Source: Adenophora triphylla var. japonica
Lineage: Eukaryota; Streptophyta; Magnoliopsida; Asterales; Campanulaceae
Assembly: GCA_022495995.1 (NCBI GenBank)
Contig: JAFEMH010002556.1
Location: 62,001-126,000, forward strand
Direction: 5' to 3'
DNA: 64,000 nucleotides
This document shows positions 1 through 10,911 of the stretch, in pieces. A program made the translations under genes and the position numbers. The notes below the pieces were generated by a model that was given only the letters and a program-made list of their open reading frames with translations, was not told the origin of the DNA and searched no databases. Position 1 is the stretch's first letter, and each line of letters begins with the position of its first letter.

Positions 1-1
1 C

Positions 2-1186
2 AAAGCTGATGACCTACCTCCCCCTCTTCCTCTAACCCTAAACATCCAATCATATCTCGGACATTGTCATCTTACCAATGACAATTATATGAATTGGCGT
101 TCACTTTTCTTTACTGTCCTCACCACCTACAACCTCACAACCACTCTCACAAACACCACCCCTCCGCCGGAAAAACTACAGGACGGTACCAACAACCCAT
201 GGTTTGCTCACTTCCGGCAAGCTTCTAGTCTTGTCCTAGGATGGATAAAGGCAACTGTCTCTGCCAAAATTCAAGCACGGGTAAATCCATGTGAGACGGC
301 ACCGGCAGCGTGGATTCTTCTTGAGAAAAGGTTCGGAGGTAAATCTCGTATACATGTTCAGAAATTGAAAACAGAATTGAATGCCCTTGCTAAGAAATCT
401 GATCAGTCCGTTGATGATTATGTTCAACATGCCATTTCTCTCTCCGAAGCCCAGCGTTAGCTAAGGTTTAGTGAAGTTATCTCCGACGAAGATCTTCAGC
501 AGAGAATTGTCACTGGTCTAGGGCCGTCTTTCAAGGAGTTCATAACCTCCCAAAACAATCATCCTGCCGAGTCTCTCGATGACCTTCAGGATCTGCTACT
601 TCAGGAAGAAGAATTGTTATCTCAATTTAATACCGTCTCACTTAACCCAACGAGTGCCTTAGTAGCGGATTCTTCGGGACAACAATCATCTTATAACCAC
701 ACGGGCAGTGGTTACTCCCCAAATCAGAAGGGTCGCGGTCGAGGTTCAGCTCTTCGTCATGGTAATAAAGGCAACAACAAAAACCGTGGAGGTGGCCGAG
801 GGGGCCGTGGCTTGTTGCCTACACCAACCAATCCGCCTGGCAGCGCATTTACCCCTCAACCGCATTACAGGCATCCAGCCCCTACTCCACGCCCTTTCAC
901 TCCATACAGACCTCCGAATCCGTTCACTCACATGGAACAAGGTGCTTGTCAATTCTGTTTCAAGCATGATCATACAGCTCCTTTCTGTCCAAATCCAAGA
1001 AATTATGCTCTCTTCAGTCATCATAATCAGCCCGAAGATGTAAATGGTTTTGGATCTACCTCTATGGCTCCAACCTATGTGCTCGATTCAGGCCCCACAA
1101 ACCACATGACATCATCTACAGATGGGCTTTTCGTCTCTTCTCCATACACAGGTACCGATTCAGTTACCATAGCCAATGGTTCTTGA
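2..1186 (+). pseudogene. copia Gag and protease region, broken by stops
   Basis: The first part is a copia-type Gag (UBN2-like) region with a tryptophan-rich N-terminal half and the segment around VDDYVQHAISLSEAQR before a stop at 458-460. The same frame continues to a glycine/arginine-rich stretch and a CCHC zinc knuckle at about 950-990 (CQFC, then H, then C). The aspartic protease motif follows at about 1082 as VLDSGPTNHMTS; the usual DSGA is changed to DSGP, which would harm the active-site loop. A TGA stop at 1184-1186 ends this part. In life Gag packages the element RNA and the protease matures the polyprotein. Confidence 0.88.
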
Positions 1187-2734
1187 ATCCCAATTGCTTC
1201 TATAGGTCATTCTTCTTTTTCTTTTTCTTTGCGTAATCGTAATATTGTCCTTCGTAATGTACTTCATGTTCCTACATTACATAAATCACTTATTTCTATT
1301 CGTCGGTTTTCTCTTGATAATAATTGTTTTTTTGAACTTGACGGATTTGGTTTTCGTGTGAAGGACAACATCACGAAGCAGATTATTCTCTCTGGCAATA
1401 GCTCAGATGGCCTTTACACTCCCTGCTTTGATTCTTCCGCTCGCACCAGTCCTCTAGCTCTTATTGGCGAACGTGCTTCTCCTACTACTTGGCATGCTCG
1501 TCTAGGTCATCCATCTCATCAGGTTTTCAAGTCATTAGTCAATAAAGTCCACATTCCTGTTAGTGGATCTGTGTCTAAGTCTGTTTGTCATATTTGCCCT
1601 TTAGGCAAATCAAGTCAATTACCTTTTGTCGCTCGTAATTTTCATTCTAGAGAACCTCTAGCTCTTTTGCATTTGGATGTATGGGGACCTTCCCCTGTTA
1701 TGTCTAAGAATAGTTATCGTTTTTATTTAAGCATTGTTGACGATTTTTCTAGGTTTGTATGGCTATTTCCTCTCTTTCGCAAATCAGATGTGTTAGATGT
1801 TTTTGCAACATTTAAACTTCAAATAGAAAATCAATTAAGTCTCAAGATTGCTTCCATTCATACGATAAAAACGATACAAACTGATGGGGGAGGTGAATTT
1901 ATAAATCGTCAGTTTTCTCTCTTTCTTAAAACTCATGAGATCCGTCACCAGTCCACGTGCCCTTATACACCACAACAAAATGGCACAGTGGAACGGAAAC
2001 ATCGTCATATTGTTGATATGGGTCTTTGTCTCTTGGCCCAGTCTGGGGTTCCTCAAGCTTATTGGCTTGAGGCTTTCAACACATCTGTGTACCTAATTAA
2101 TCGTTTGCCCATGCGTCAATTAGGTTACATTTCTCCGTTTCAAAAATTACTTAAACAAGTTCCCGATTATAAATCTCTCAAGACATTTGGTTGTTTGTGT
2201 TTTCCTCATCTTGTCCCTTACAACACTCACAAACTTATGTCAAAATCCACTCCGTGTGTGTTCCTTGGCTATGATAATCTCCGAAAAGGGTACCGGTGTC
2301 TTGATAATTCATCGGGACGGGTTTATATTTCAAGACATGTTCTATTTGACGAATCTACTTTTCCTATGAAATTATTAACAGGTTCAGACATGGGCTCTCA
2401 TCCTTCTAGCCCTCTCAAATCACATGGTCAAATAAAGGCTCAGCCCACTGCATCAAGCTCTACTAGTCCAAGCATGCCTAGAATTACAGTTCAGCCCGAA
2501 TTTAATTCTGGCCCAATTCTCTCTGATCAACAGACTTGCTCTACTTCTCAAATGGGCCAACCCAATTGCAGCCCTTATTCAACGTACAAAATGGGTTCTC
2601 CTCACCGCTCACTACACCTCTTTTCTCGAACCTCGGGACCCCTTGGGTCCGCTCCCACCCAATTCCATGTCACTGACTCCTCAACACCAAGTTGTACCGG
2701 TTCGTACTCTCAAGTTCACTCCCGTTGCTATTAG
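1187..2734 (+). pseudogene. copia integrase (GAG_pre-integrase plus DDE core)
   Basis: After the stop the same frame continues. A GAG_pre-integrase segment with TWHARLGHPS and a CX2C (HICPLGKSSQ) gives the HHCC zinc-binding module. The catalytic core has the first Asp in LHLDVWGPSP, the second in IQTDGGGEF and the Glu in QQNGTVERKHRHI, so all DDE residues are present. The C-terminal part includes FGCLCFPH and KGYRCLD motifs typical of copia integrases. The product would insert cDNA into the host genome. A TAG stop at 2732-2734 separates it from the reverse transcriptase. Confidence 0.9.
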
Positions 2735-4449
2735 ACATGGTCCACCCGCAGACATCCTATGATAACCCGTGGAAAAGCAGGAATTTTTAAACCTCGTCAT
2801 ATAGCTGATCTTGCTCTGTCTAATTCCAAGAATTTGACAACTCGCCATCCCCTCCCTACTGCACTTTCGGCCACAGCAGTCACTTCCCCGGAGTTCGAAC
2901 CAAAAACTCTCAAACAAGCTCTTCCCATCCCTCATTGGAAGCAAGCAATGAATGAAGAGTTATCGGCCATGCATAAAAATGGTACATGGACCTTAGTTCC
3001 ACGTCTTCCGTCTATGAATGTTGTTGGTAGCCGGTGGATATTTAAGGTGAAACGTCGAGCTGATGGTTCGGTAGAACGCCATAAAGCCCGTTTGGTTGCT
3101 CAAGGGTTTACTCAGCAGGAAGGCATCGACTATGATGAGACCTTTAGTCCGGTTGTCAAACCTCCTACTATTCGTACGGTTCTGGCCCTTGCTCACTCCC
3201 GTTCGTGGCCTATTCAGCAGTTAGATGTTCGTAATGCCTTCTTGAATGGCATTCTTCACGAAGAAGTTTATATGGCTCAACCACCGGGTTTCTCTCATCC
3301 GAATCATCCAAATCATGTGTGTCGGCTTCATCGTTCCATCTATGGTCCGAAACAATCACCCGGGCTTGGTTTTAGAGGTTGCATGACTTCCTACTTTCTA
3401 TTGGATTCTTCAATAGCAAGTCTGATAGCTCATTGTTCATCCGTCACACAAATTCCTCTATTGTCGTTATTTTAGTCTATGTTGATGATTTCATTATCAC
3501 GGGCTCATCTTCATCGGAGGTGACTAAAGTAATTGACAATATTTGTGCGACGTTTGAAAGTCGTCGCCTTGGCTCTCTTGGTTTCTTTCTTGGCATTGAA
3601 ACACACTATTCGATGACTCTCTCATTCTCTGTCAGCCCGTTATGCATCCGACTTACTCCGTAAGTTCCATATGGATGGTAGTAAATCTACCACTACTCCT
3701 ATCATACCTTAGGGTACTCACCTTTCAAAGAACGATGGTGACCCTCTCCCCGAGGCAACGACCTACCGTTCCATGGTAGCGGGCTTCGCATCTTACTCTC
3801 ACCCGCCCGGATATCTCATTTGCGGTCAACCAAGTATGTCGGCTTTATGCACTCACCTAGGACAACTCACTTGGTCAGCCAAACGGATCTTGAGATACGT
3901 GAAGGGTACACTATATCGTGGTCTCCATTTCTCACGATCACCTGATACATCTTTGCGGGCTTACTCAGACTCCGATTGGGCGGAGTCTCCGGATGATCGT
4001 CGTTCTACCACGGGCGCTTGTATTTTCATTGGTCCAAACCTTGTTGCTTTGATCGCGCTAAAAGCAAACTACGGTTGCCCTGGCCTAGTAGTGAAGCGGA
4101 ATATAGAGCTCGCGACTACAACAAGGAGTTGCGGTGGTTTTCCTTCCTGTTTCGTGAACTTGGGCTTTACTTATCTCCACCACAGCTCTATTGTGACAAT
4201 ATTTCAGCACTTCACATGGCTCGTAATCCGGTCTTCCACGCCCGTACTCGTCACGTTGAGATTGATTTGCACTTCGTCCGGGATCTTTATCAGCGTGGTT
4301 TCTTACGGCTTTCTTTTACTGCCACCACTGATCAAATAGCCGACATTTTCACTAAGGGCCTCTCACGGCCTCGTCTTGATCTATTATCCGGCAAGCTGCA
4401 GCTCGTACCCGTGCCGCTTGGCTTGAGGGGGGGTGTAAACAATAATTAG
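2735..4449 (+). pseudogene. copia reverse transcriptase and RNase H, frameshifted
   Basis: The copia RVT_2 domain begins near 2920 with the conserved GTWTLVPR, GSRWIFKVK, KARLVAQGFTQ and DVRNAFLNG blocks. A frameshift near 3370 moves the reading to another frame, in which the catalytic YVDDFI motif lies at about 3478. More frameshifts follow: the RNase H block with YSDSDWAESPDDRRST is in one frame (about 3960) and its SSEAEYRA and ADIFTKGL blocks in another (about 4095 and 4340). The last codons run into the polypurine tract and the LTR start. No functional enzyme can be made. Confidence 0.9.
4425..4433 (+). promoter_or_regulatory. copia polypurine tract
   Basis: A GAGGGGGGG run directly precedes the TGTAAAC start of the 3' LTR. 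This is the expected primer site for plus-strand DNA synthesis. Confidence 0.8.
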
Positions 4450-4699
4450 TAAGTCACATTACTGATTTGGCGTTATCTCAACTGATCCGGATATTACTCA
4501 GTTGTTGGTGAGATAGTTTGTTTGTATAACTGTTGATAAGTAGTATATTATTAATGTTTATCTTAAGGTAGTAGTAGAGAGATAGGACTTTGTAAATATC
4601 TTGGGTATTTAACATTGCATAATACAGTGAGAAAACTATGTTTGGTTTTCTTCTCAAATACAGCCTTCGTCTTCTTCATGCTTTACCTGTGTGTGTTTA
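4434..4699 (+). repeat. 3' LTR of the copia element
   Basis: The LTR starts TGTAAACAATAA right after the polypurine tract and ends near TGTGTTTA, the imperfect inverse of its start. It is about 265 bp, in the normal range for copia LTRs. The exact last base is uncertain because the 5' LTR is outside the window. The flanking TAGAG at 4701-4705 is the likely right half of the target-site duplication. Confidence 0.7.
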
Positions 4700-4700
4700 A

Positions 4701-5337
4701 TAGAGTTTAATCTGGAGAGAGAGAGAGAGAGAGCATATCATAATTATAAGCCTAAACCCCACTCTCTATTTCAAAAAATGAAGCATGCAAAGAATTTCTG
4801 GATTAGACCACTCACATCCCAAGATAGATGTTATATTTCAAAACAATGAATATTTTCTAATCTATGTTTACCTCCTTTTGGAGCATGTGTCTTCAGAGCA
4901 AGGCTACTTTACTACTCATTTTGCAGATAAGGGGAATATATAACTTCGGGAATATGGATGGATCGGCTAAAGAAAAGGTGACTCAAGTACAATAACAAAG
5001 GATTCGATTTTTGGATGCCTATAAGGCTAGTCTCGCCTAAAAACCATAGTGAGTCAGCCTAACCTTCTTTTCTATTTTGAACTTCTTATTAAGAAATAGA
5101 ATTACTTAAACATCAAAAAAATAAAAGAAAAATCATTGTGACCTATTTACATACTCTTATACCACAGTACTATACCATGGTTAACCATAAAATGCATTCA
5201 ATAGCTCGGAAAGTATTATGAGCTTACCACAACTGTAGCCGAACTGTACGATCTTCAAGGTACATGGTCTTTGACAAAAAGTCAATACCAATGGTTGCCT
5301 GATCAATTTAAAATTTGAGAAAATAAATCATCATATT
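4701..5337. repeat. Paralogous segment copy A, left part
   Basis: This stretch, continued at 9127-9336, matches 60638-61400 over nearly its whole length with few substitutions and small indels. It includes a GA microsatellite (about 4716-4732), the text of a RABH1 intron and a RABH1 exon (5228-5298). Copy B lacks both the copia element to the left and the gag-only element to the right, so it shows the uninterrupted arrangement. Confidence 0.9.
5228..5298 (-). pseudogene. RABH1/Rab6-type GTPase exon, duplicated fragment
   Basis: Read on the minus strand, this 71 bp exon encodes [20 protein letters not shown] and on to the split Trp before a GTAAGC donor, the Rab6/RABH switch I to switch II region. 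It is essentially identical to the exon at 61048-61118. No P-loop exon is visible nearby; any downstream exons would lie before base 1. A retrotransposon insertion sits 40 bp away. I treat it as a duplicated, probably dead fragment. Confidence 0.8.
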
Positions 5338-6071
5338 TGTTGGAGACGGATTTTTCACTGGCATCTTAAGCAGGTCAACATGTCAAGACGCCTCAGCATC
5401 CTGATCTCCACCACTTGACCTCCACAACTTGGTCCACCACTTGACCTCCACAACTTGGTCCACAACTTGGTCCACAACTTGGTCCACAAGTTGACTTTTT
5501 ACAAGTTGACTTTACATGTTGAGTTCACATCTTGGACCGACATCTTGGCTCGACATCTTGGCTCGACGTCTTCATCAACATCTTGAAACCGGACCAACTT
5601 GGGAGCAGTTTTGCGGTTGCTATTTTTTAGGAGCCATATGCGCATACCAGTTCAACCACGACTCTCCACCAACCACCATCAACAGTCATGCCCGAAATCT
5701 TCTCCTCAGCAACTCCATCATGCCGAATTTTTTGGGATTTGATTATTATCTTTTTATTTTACCTTTATTATAAATAGGGGTATGGAGAAGAAAGAAGACA
5801 CGTGTATTCACTCACTCACAATCACTCTTGTAATTCTCTCCATACTTCCGAGCTTGTAACACAACGATCATAGGAAAATTCGGTCAAGGTAAGTCTTCTA
5901 AAACCTCCCGAGGTTTTATGCCGGCGAACGAGTTGTTCAAGGGATTTCCTCGTCAAAATCCTTTGTCATTTTCATTTTGATTACACACACAAATCTATAT
6001 TCCATTTCACCCAATTCTTTCCTTGAAATATTTGGTTATTTGCAATCACTTGTCGAAATTTGACCAAAACA
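5338..6071 (+). repeat. 5' LTR of gag-only element
   Basis: It is 734 bp, 39 bp longer than its partner, because of one extra 26 bp copy of the CCACTTGACCTCCACAAC repeat and one extra 13 bp CATCTTGGCTCGA unit. A TATA-like TATAAATAGGGG at about 5769 may be the U3 promoter. Frequent ACTTGG/CATGTT words give the LTR an internally repetitive character. Confidence 0.93.
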
Positions 6072-6074
6072 ATT

Positions 6075-6092
6075 TGGCGCCGTCTGTGGGAA
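6075..6092 (+). promoter_or_regulatory. Primer binding site
   Basis: TGGCGCCGTCTGTGGGAA lies three bases after the LTR end. This is the classic tRNA-complementary primer site seen in many plant gypsy-type elements; I do not assign the tRNA with certainty. Confidence 0.85.
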
Positions 6093-6125
6093 ATTTGGTT
6101 TTTTAGATTTGTTTAGAACATCAAA

Positions 6126-7315
6126 ATGGCCAATCCAACTTCCGGTCAGGTAACCTCAGTAACCTCCGCGGCTGGGGGTAGGGTGACTGGGGGCAGTAAG
6201 TTGCATCTCGAGAGATGACCGCGTCTGAAATCAATCTTGGTTTCGTGACTAATATGGCAACCATGTTGATTGAACTGAATAAGCGAATGGATGCTCAGCA
6301 GGATACCAATACTATGATTTTCAATGCAATTGAGAATCTGCGAAAAGGGAATCAAGTTGAGCCTCAAGTTGTAACTCCATTATCGCCTTTATTTCCTAGA
6401 ACTCTTTTTAGTGCAGGTACTGGGGGCAATCTTGGAGACATCCTCATGGCGAGTGCAGTACAGACTGATAGTACAACTGTGACAACTAGTCAAGTTGCCC
6501 AATAGGGTCGCACCTTCCCATTCAGCCAACCTGTGCCAACATCTTGCTATACTTATGCCACTCCGTCTTTAGGACAAACAGGGAGTTTTTATAATGCATT
6601 TGATCACTCTTCTTCTCAATTTTATGCTAACACTTTTGCAGAAAGTCAAGTTGTTAGAGAGTTGCAGCCGGATCAAAGAGATGATTAGGAATGTGCCCGG
6701 AGTTACCTTGCCTTATCATCCCGGCTTCTCCAACTTGTTATAATGAGTCTCGCTTTGTTCCGAGCGTAGCCAACATGGAGATCTCGAAGAGATTTGCCAA
6801 AGGTCCCACATGAAGAAGTACGATGGGAGCACAGATCCAAATGGAGCATGTGTTGCTATACCAAGAATTAATGGACATTATCGGCATTCCTTCAATCTTC
6901 AAAGAAGCTTGTCTTTGTAGGGGCTTTGGTTCCACCTTGTCGGACCAGACTTTGAAATGGCTAATCGGCCTATCCCTAAACTCTATATCATCTTATTCTC
7001 AATTAGTCAATATGTTTGTGAATCAATTTTCATCTAATAGAGCTTTTGAGAAACTAACTAGTGACCTCTACGAGGGTGGTGCAACAACCTCGACGAAAGC
7101 TTCGAAAGACTATTTGAACATGTTCAACAAAGAGGCGCGACTATCCCCAACTTGAACATGTTCACACCACCGAGGCATTCAGATTGGGCTTGAAGAAGGG
7201 ATCACCTTATTATGACGAATTGGTCATGACTCCATGCAAGAGACTTGAAGATGTCAGGACGAGAGCTGTTAAATTCATCAGACTGGAAGAAGATAAGCTC
7301 ATAGTCCTAAAATAA
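6126..7315 (+). pseudogene. Degenerate gag of the gag-only element
   Basis: An ATG at 6126 (MANPTSGQV) is soon stopped at 6216; another frame runs 6215-6505 with a helical, Met/Asn-rich segment (MATMLIELNKRMDAQQ). The best recognisable part is 6823-7155, where LIGLSLNSISSYSQLVNMFVN and the following DYLNMFNKEARL match the core of the Retrotrans_gag domain of Ty3/gypsy elements. Stops separate the parts and a final homologous stretch continues to about 7315. No zinc knuckle or pol motif is seen. Gag presumably helped packaging before decay. Confidence 0.7.
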
Positions 7316-7607
7316 CCACAATGAGGCTGACAAAATAAGAAAAGATGACCACCTATCTTCAACATGTCAAAACGTCAGCAAAACAAGCATACCTCAAGTT
7401 GTATTCCATGTAAGTTGTCATTTTTTCATAAAAGCAAACTCCAAAAACAGGTATGTTTTAAATTTTGTCAAGTCATTTATTTATGTTTGTCAATTCTTAT
7501 GTTATGCTAAAAATTCTTACTGACTTAAGCATCGGAGGGGTAAAGCTAACACCCAATCCTAACATGAATTTGTTTTGCAAGGTATACAACTTGAACAAAC
7601 AGCTTAG

Positions 7608-7885
7608 GCTCAACATGTTGACACGCCGGTCACCGGGCGATACATGATGAGACCTAAGCCGGAGCGAGGCTCAACATGTTGACACGCCGCACGGCCGATA
7701 CATGTTGAGACCTAAGTTGGAAGCCGGGTCAAACATGTTGACACGCCAGGACGGCTGATACATGTTTGGACCTGAAGAAGAATTTCAACATGTTGACACG
7801 CCAGTACGGCTGATACATGTTGAAACTTTAGCTGGAGAGGGATGGAACATGTTGACACGCCAGTACGGCTGATACTTGTTCTGTT
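7608..7885 (+). repeat. Tandem repeat, about 63 bp unit, five copies
   Basis: Each unit has AACATGTTGACACGCC, a short variable GTACGGCTGATA-like part, and ends in ACATGTTGAGACC or a variant. AACATGTT is itself a palindrome, so every unit can pair with its neighbours. The array sits between gag and the polypurine tract, where pol would normally be. Confidence 0.9.
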
Positions 7886-8426
7886 TCTTCAAACGAATTA
7901 AGGTTTCTACACCTTCGCCATTGGTTGTAACATTAACATGTTACCAAACGAATTAAGGTTTCGACACCTTCGCCTGGGTGCACGTTTTCACACTTATTCA
8001 AGTTGTGAACTATTAGTTGTAACATTTTCATGTTACCTTCGGCTTATAACATTTACATGTTATCAATATGAACACCCGAAAAAGATGAAATCATCTTCCA
8101 ATCAACTAAGGAGTGAAGATTATCATCTTCACCAAAAATCAAGTTCAACACACAAAAGTAAACATGTCAAGCAAAGACATATCAAATCAAATATAAAAAT
8201 TTTTGAGGACCAACCCTCATCTAACATACCAAATTTCAAACATCTTAACTAATGTTACTTAAAGCTTTATCTTGGTTTCTATAAAAGCTTCGTTTATAAG
8301 TTCTCAATGCGTTGGATAACTCTTTGGCGTAATCAACCGCTTCCTTAATGCCGATGAGGGGAGTAGCAGTTTTAAAATTCCTTGAATCTCCAAGTTTTCT
8401 CCGATTCAATAAATTTTGGGGGCAAT

Positions 8427-9121
8427 TGTTGGGGACGGATTTTTCACTGGCATCTTAAGCAGGTCAACATGTCAAGACGCCTCAGCATCCTGATCTCCAC
8501 CACTTGACCTCCACAACTTGGTCCACAACTTGGTCCACAACTTGGTCCACAAGTTGACTTTTTACAAGTTGACTTTACATGTTGAGTTCACATCTTGGAC
8601 CGACATCTTGGCTCGACGTCTTCATCAACATCTTGAAACCGGACCAACTTGGGAGCAGTTTTGCGGTTGCTATTTTTTAGGAGCCATATGCGCATACCAG
8701 TTCAACCACGACTCTCCACCAACCACCATCAACAGTCATGCCCGAAATCTTCTCCTCAGCAACTCCATCATGCCGAATTTTTTGGGATTTGATTATTATC
8801 TTTTTATTTTACCTTTATTATAAATAGGGGTATGGAGAAGAAAGAAGACACGTGTATTCACTCACTCACAATCACTCTTGTAATTCTCTCCATACTTCCG
8901 AGCTTGTAACACAACGATCATAGGAAAATTTGGTCAAGGTAGGTCTTCCAAAACCTCCCGAGGTTTTATGCCGGCGAACGAGTTGTTCAAGGGCTTTCCT
9001 CGTCAAAATCCTTTGTCATTTTCATTTTGATTACACACACAAATCTATATTCCATTTCACCCAATTCTTTCCTTGAAATATTTGGTTATTTGCAATCACT
9101 TGTCGAAATTTGACCAAAACA
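8427..9121 (+). repeat. 3' LTR of gag-only element
   Basis: It is 695 bp, starting TGTTGGGGACGG after the polypurine tract AATTTTGGGGGCAAT (8412-8426) and ending AAAACA before the ATATT duplication. Visible substitutions against the 5' LTR are one near the start, three near 8930-8950 and one near 8994. Confidence 0.93.
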
Positions 9122-9126
9122 ATATT

Positions 9127-9345
9127 AGCATATGCAAGGCTTTGGATTTAAATTTTAAATTCTTCTAGAAACTAATTATCCATGAGAAATGGCTGATCTA
9201 AGTTGATCCACCAAGAATGGCAGTAGCTTACATAGTCACATAGGACCAAATTCAACAGCCATATGAATATGCTTGATTTTCAAAGAATCAACAACTTACA
9301 TACTCCCTATGTCCCAGAATAAATGTCGCACTTTTATTCTGGGAC
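9127..9345. repeat. Paralogous segment copy A, right part, ending in a deleted Stowaway MITE
   Basis: Bases 9127-9336 match 61205-61417 of copy B. From 9303 the sequence is a Stowaway terminus (CTCCCTATGTCCCAGAATAA). In copy B the MITE is complete (61383-61626); here the terminus runs almost directly into ATTCTGGGAC, the inverse of its own end, so the middle and last bases of the MITE are lost. Confidence 0.8.
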
Positions 9346-9489
9346 CCAAACCAAACCCAACCCAACCTTTTAATAAAATATTTATTTCTCTTTACTCCAA
9401 CTTACCTAAAATATTTATCATTTTATTTTTTTTAAATAATGTATTAGTAATAATATTTCTAAAATTATTCGTACAATTATTAAAAATAA

Positions 9490-10250
9490 CTAGTAATACA
9501 CCCGTGCGTTAAACGCACGGCTAAAAAACTGTAAAAAAATACTTAGTTAAAATTAAAAGAGTTACTATATCTACGAATGAACTCAATGTAGAATTTTTTT
9601 AAATAAAGAAATTCATCAACAAAAATATAAATGCATGAACAATAAAGTTACAAATTCTGAAAAATTTTCTTATAGACAACATTTGTAGTTTCATCTACAG
9701 TCTTTCCCTTTTCTTCAACCGCTAATATCTTCAACCCAGCATGAGTAGTTACCCTAGACAAAGCAACGTACAACTGACCATGACTAAAAACAAATATTTT
9801 CAGAAACAGCTCAACATGAGTAAGTGATTGACCTTGACTTTTGTTGATAGTCATTGCATATGATACAACCAACGAATATTGTCTTCTTTGAAAATTTAAT
9901 GGTAAATGTAGATCTGATGGGGTTAACGACATTCTCGGGACAAAAACTTTTTCTTCAACATTACTGCCGTTTAAATTTTTTGCTTCAATTACATGTTGAC
10001 CGAAAATGTAACAGGTATTTTCACCTCCACTTATTGATATATTCGATTGCGGCAAAATATTTTCTGCATTTTAATTTGTCGGTTAAATATTATAAAAAAT
10101 AATTTTGATATATAAATAGTATATAAAAAATAAATAGTTAAAATATAAATGTACTAAATATTATCATACCATTGGTAATATTGGATAATGGATGATCTGA
10201 AAAATTGAAAAGATTTATTTCATCGTCAGTTAATTTTAAATATTGACATT
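9490..10250 (-). mobile_element. Helitron 3' end with helicase remnant
   Basis: On the minus strand the element ends in a GC-rich hairpin (CCGTGCGTTTAACGCACGG, 9502-9520) followed about ten bases later by CTAG and then a T, the standard Helitron 3' end. The C-terminal helicase coding sequence lies just inside it. The 5' end with TC is not recognised. The region upstream of 10250 is AT-rich and not identifiable, so the element is probably truncated. Confidence 0.8.
9648..10237 (-). pseudogene. Helitron/PIF1-like helicase C-terminus (two exons)
   Basis: The larger exon (about 9648-10063) encodes the end of a Pif1-family helicase, with FQRRQYSLVVSYAMTINKSQG and GQLYVALSRVT motifs (helicase motifs V and VI region) and a NVVYKKIF C-terminus typical of plant Helitrons. 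A second coding piece at 10170-10237 reads EINLFNFSDHPLSNITN and ends at a GTATGA donor; its phase fits the acceptor at 10063, giving an intron of about 106 bp. The N-terminal helicase and the Rep domain are absent. Confidence 0.75.
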
Positions 10251-10459
10251 AAAAATTAAATTAGATAAAGTACATAATTAATTTGGATCAACTCCCAATT
10301 ACAAAGATCAAATTAATATTTCAACCCAATTGTGTCAATTACATAAGATTTAAGGTAAGCCCTCGTCATTGTCTTTACATTTCGGCCCAATAATATATGG
10401 CCCATTACTAAATCCTACTAAATCCAAGTCTAACAAAACCCTATCAGATAATTAAAAGG
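10251..10459. other. AT-rich spacer, nothing recognised
   Basis: No ORF, repeat end or RNA gene could be recognised between the Helitron remnant and the promoter-like block. Confidence 0.5.
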
Positions 10460-10680
10460 AAAAATAGACATATAAATAGAAAGAAACCCTAAACCTACTT
10501 CTTTCTCTTTTCTCATCCGCCTCTGCTACTTCCTCTCTCTACGCCGCTGCTAGTTTCTCATGGTACGCCGCTGCCTACTTGCTCATGGTACGCCGCTCTA
10601 ACATCATTTTCTTCTCTTGAACTCTCCTCATCTCTCTCGATCTACAACCCTAATCATTATTTTCTCTCTCTAATCATCCT
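10460..10680 (+). promoter_or_regulatory. Promoter and 5' UTR-like block with TATA box and telo-box
   Basis: TATAAATAGA at 10471-10480 is followed by AAACCCTAAA (10484-10493), a telo-box, and then a C/T-rich leader with two copies of ATGGTACGCCGCT. TATA plus telo-box plus pyrimidine-rich leader is typical of plant housekeeping and translation-related genes. No coding sequence follows at once; the ATGs open only short frames. It may be the first exon of a gene whose later exons lie beyond the LARD insertion, or a captured promoter. This is inference. Confidence 0.45.
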
Positions 10681-10911
10681 CGATAACTCTGTTTTGACTC
10701 AATATATTTTGCATTTCTTTTTGATGTAAAAATTAATTATTCATGTCAAATATATTCAGATCCGTTTTAAAATTTGTTACAATAAATTTTTTTAAACCAT
10801 TATACAATATTTACTACATCTATTCAGATTTTACTCATCATGCTTGAATTATTGAATATTTATTGATTATAATATGTCGTTAAGTAGATATTTTGACTTT
10901 TTTTGTATAGA

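Larger units (their letters stand above)
1..4699 (+). mobile_element. Ty1/copia LTR retrotransposon, 5' truncated by window edge, inactive
   Basis: The order is gag, protease, integrase, reverse transcriptase and RNase H, which is the Ty1/copia order, followed by a polypurine tract and a 3' LTR. The 5' LTR and start of gag lie before base 1. Gag to RT share one reading frame broken by stops at 458-460, 1184-1186 and 2732-2734; further frameshifts occur near 3370, between 3663 and 3773, and near 4018. The element is therefore non-functional. Its right end abuts bases 4701 onward, which recur without the element at 60638, so the insertion site is probably visible in that copy. Confidence 0.93.
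5338..9121 (+). mobile_element. Non-autonomous LTR retrotransposon with gag only (TR-GAG type)
   Basis: The element is complete. LTRs of 734 and 695 bp begin TGTTGG and end AAAACA, the PBS and polypurine tract are in place, and a 5 bp target duplication ATATT flanks it (5333-5337 and 9122-9126). The empty site with a single ATATT is seen in copy B near 61200. The 2.36 kb interior has a degenerate Ty3/gypsy-like gag and no protease, reverse transcriptase, RNase H or integrase. The LTRs differ by only about five substitutions outside two length differences, so the insertion is recent. Mobilisation would need enzymes from another element. Confidence 0.93.

Noticed and set aside
7608..7885. Possible CRISPR-like array
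   Set aside because: Regular repeats in a plant LTR element with similar, not unique, spacers; it is a simple tandem repeat.
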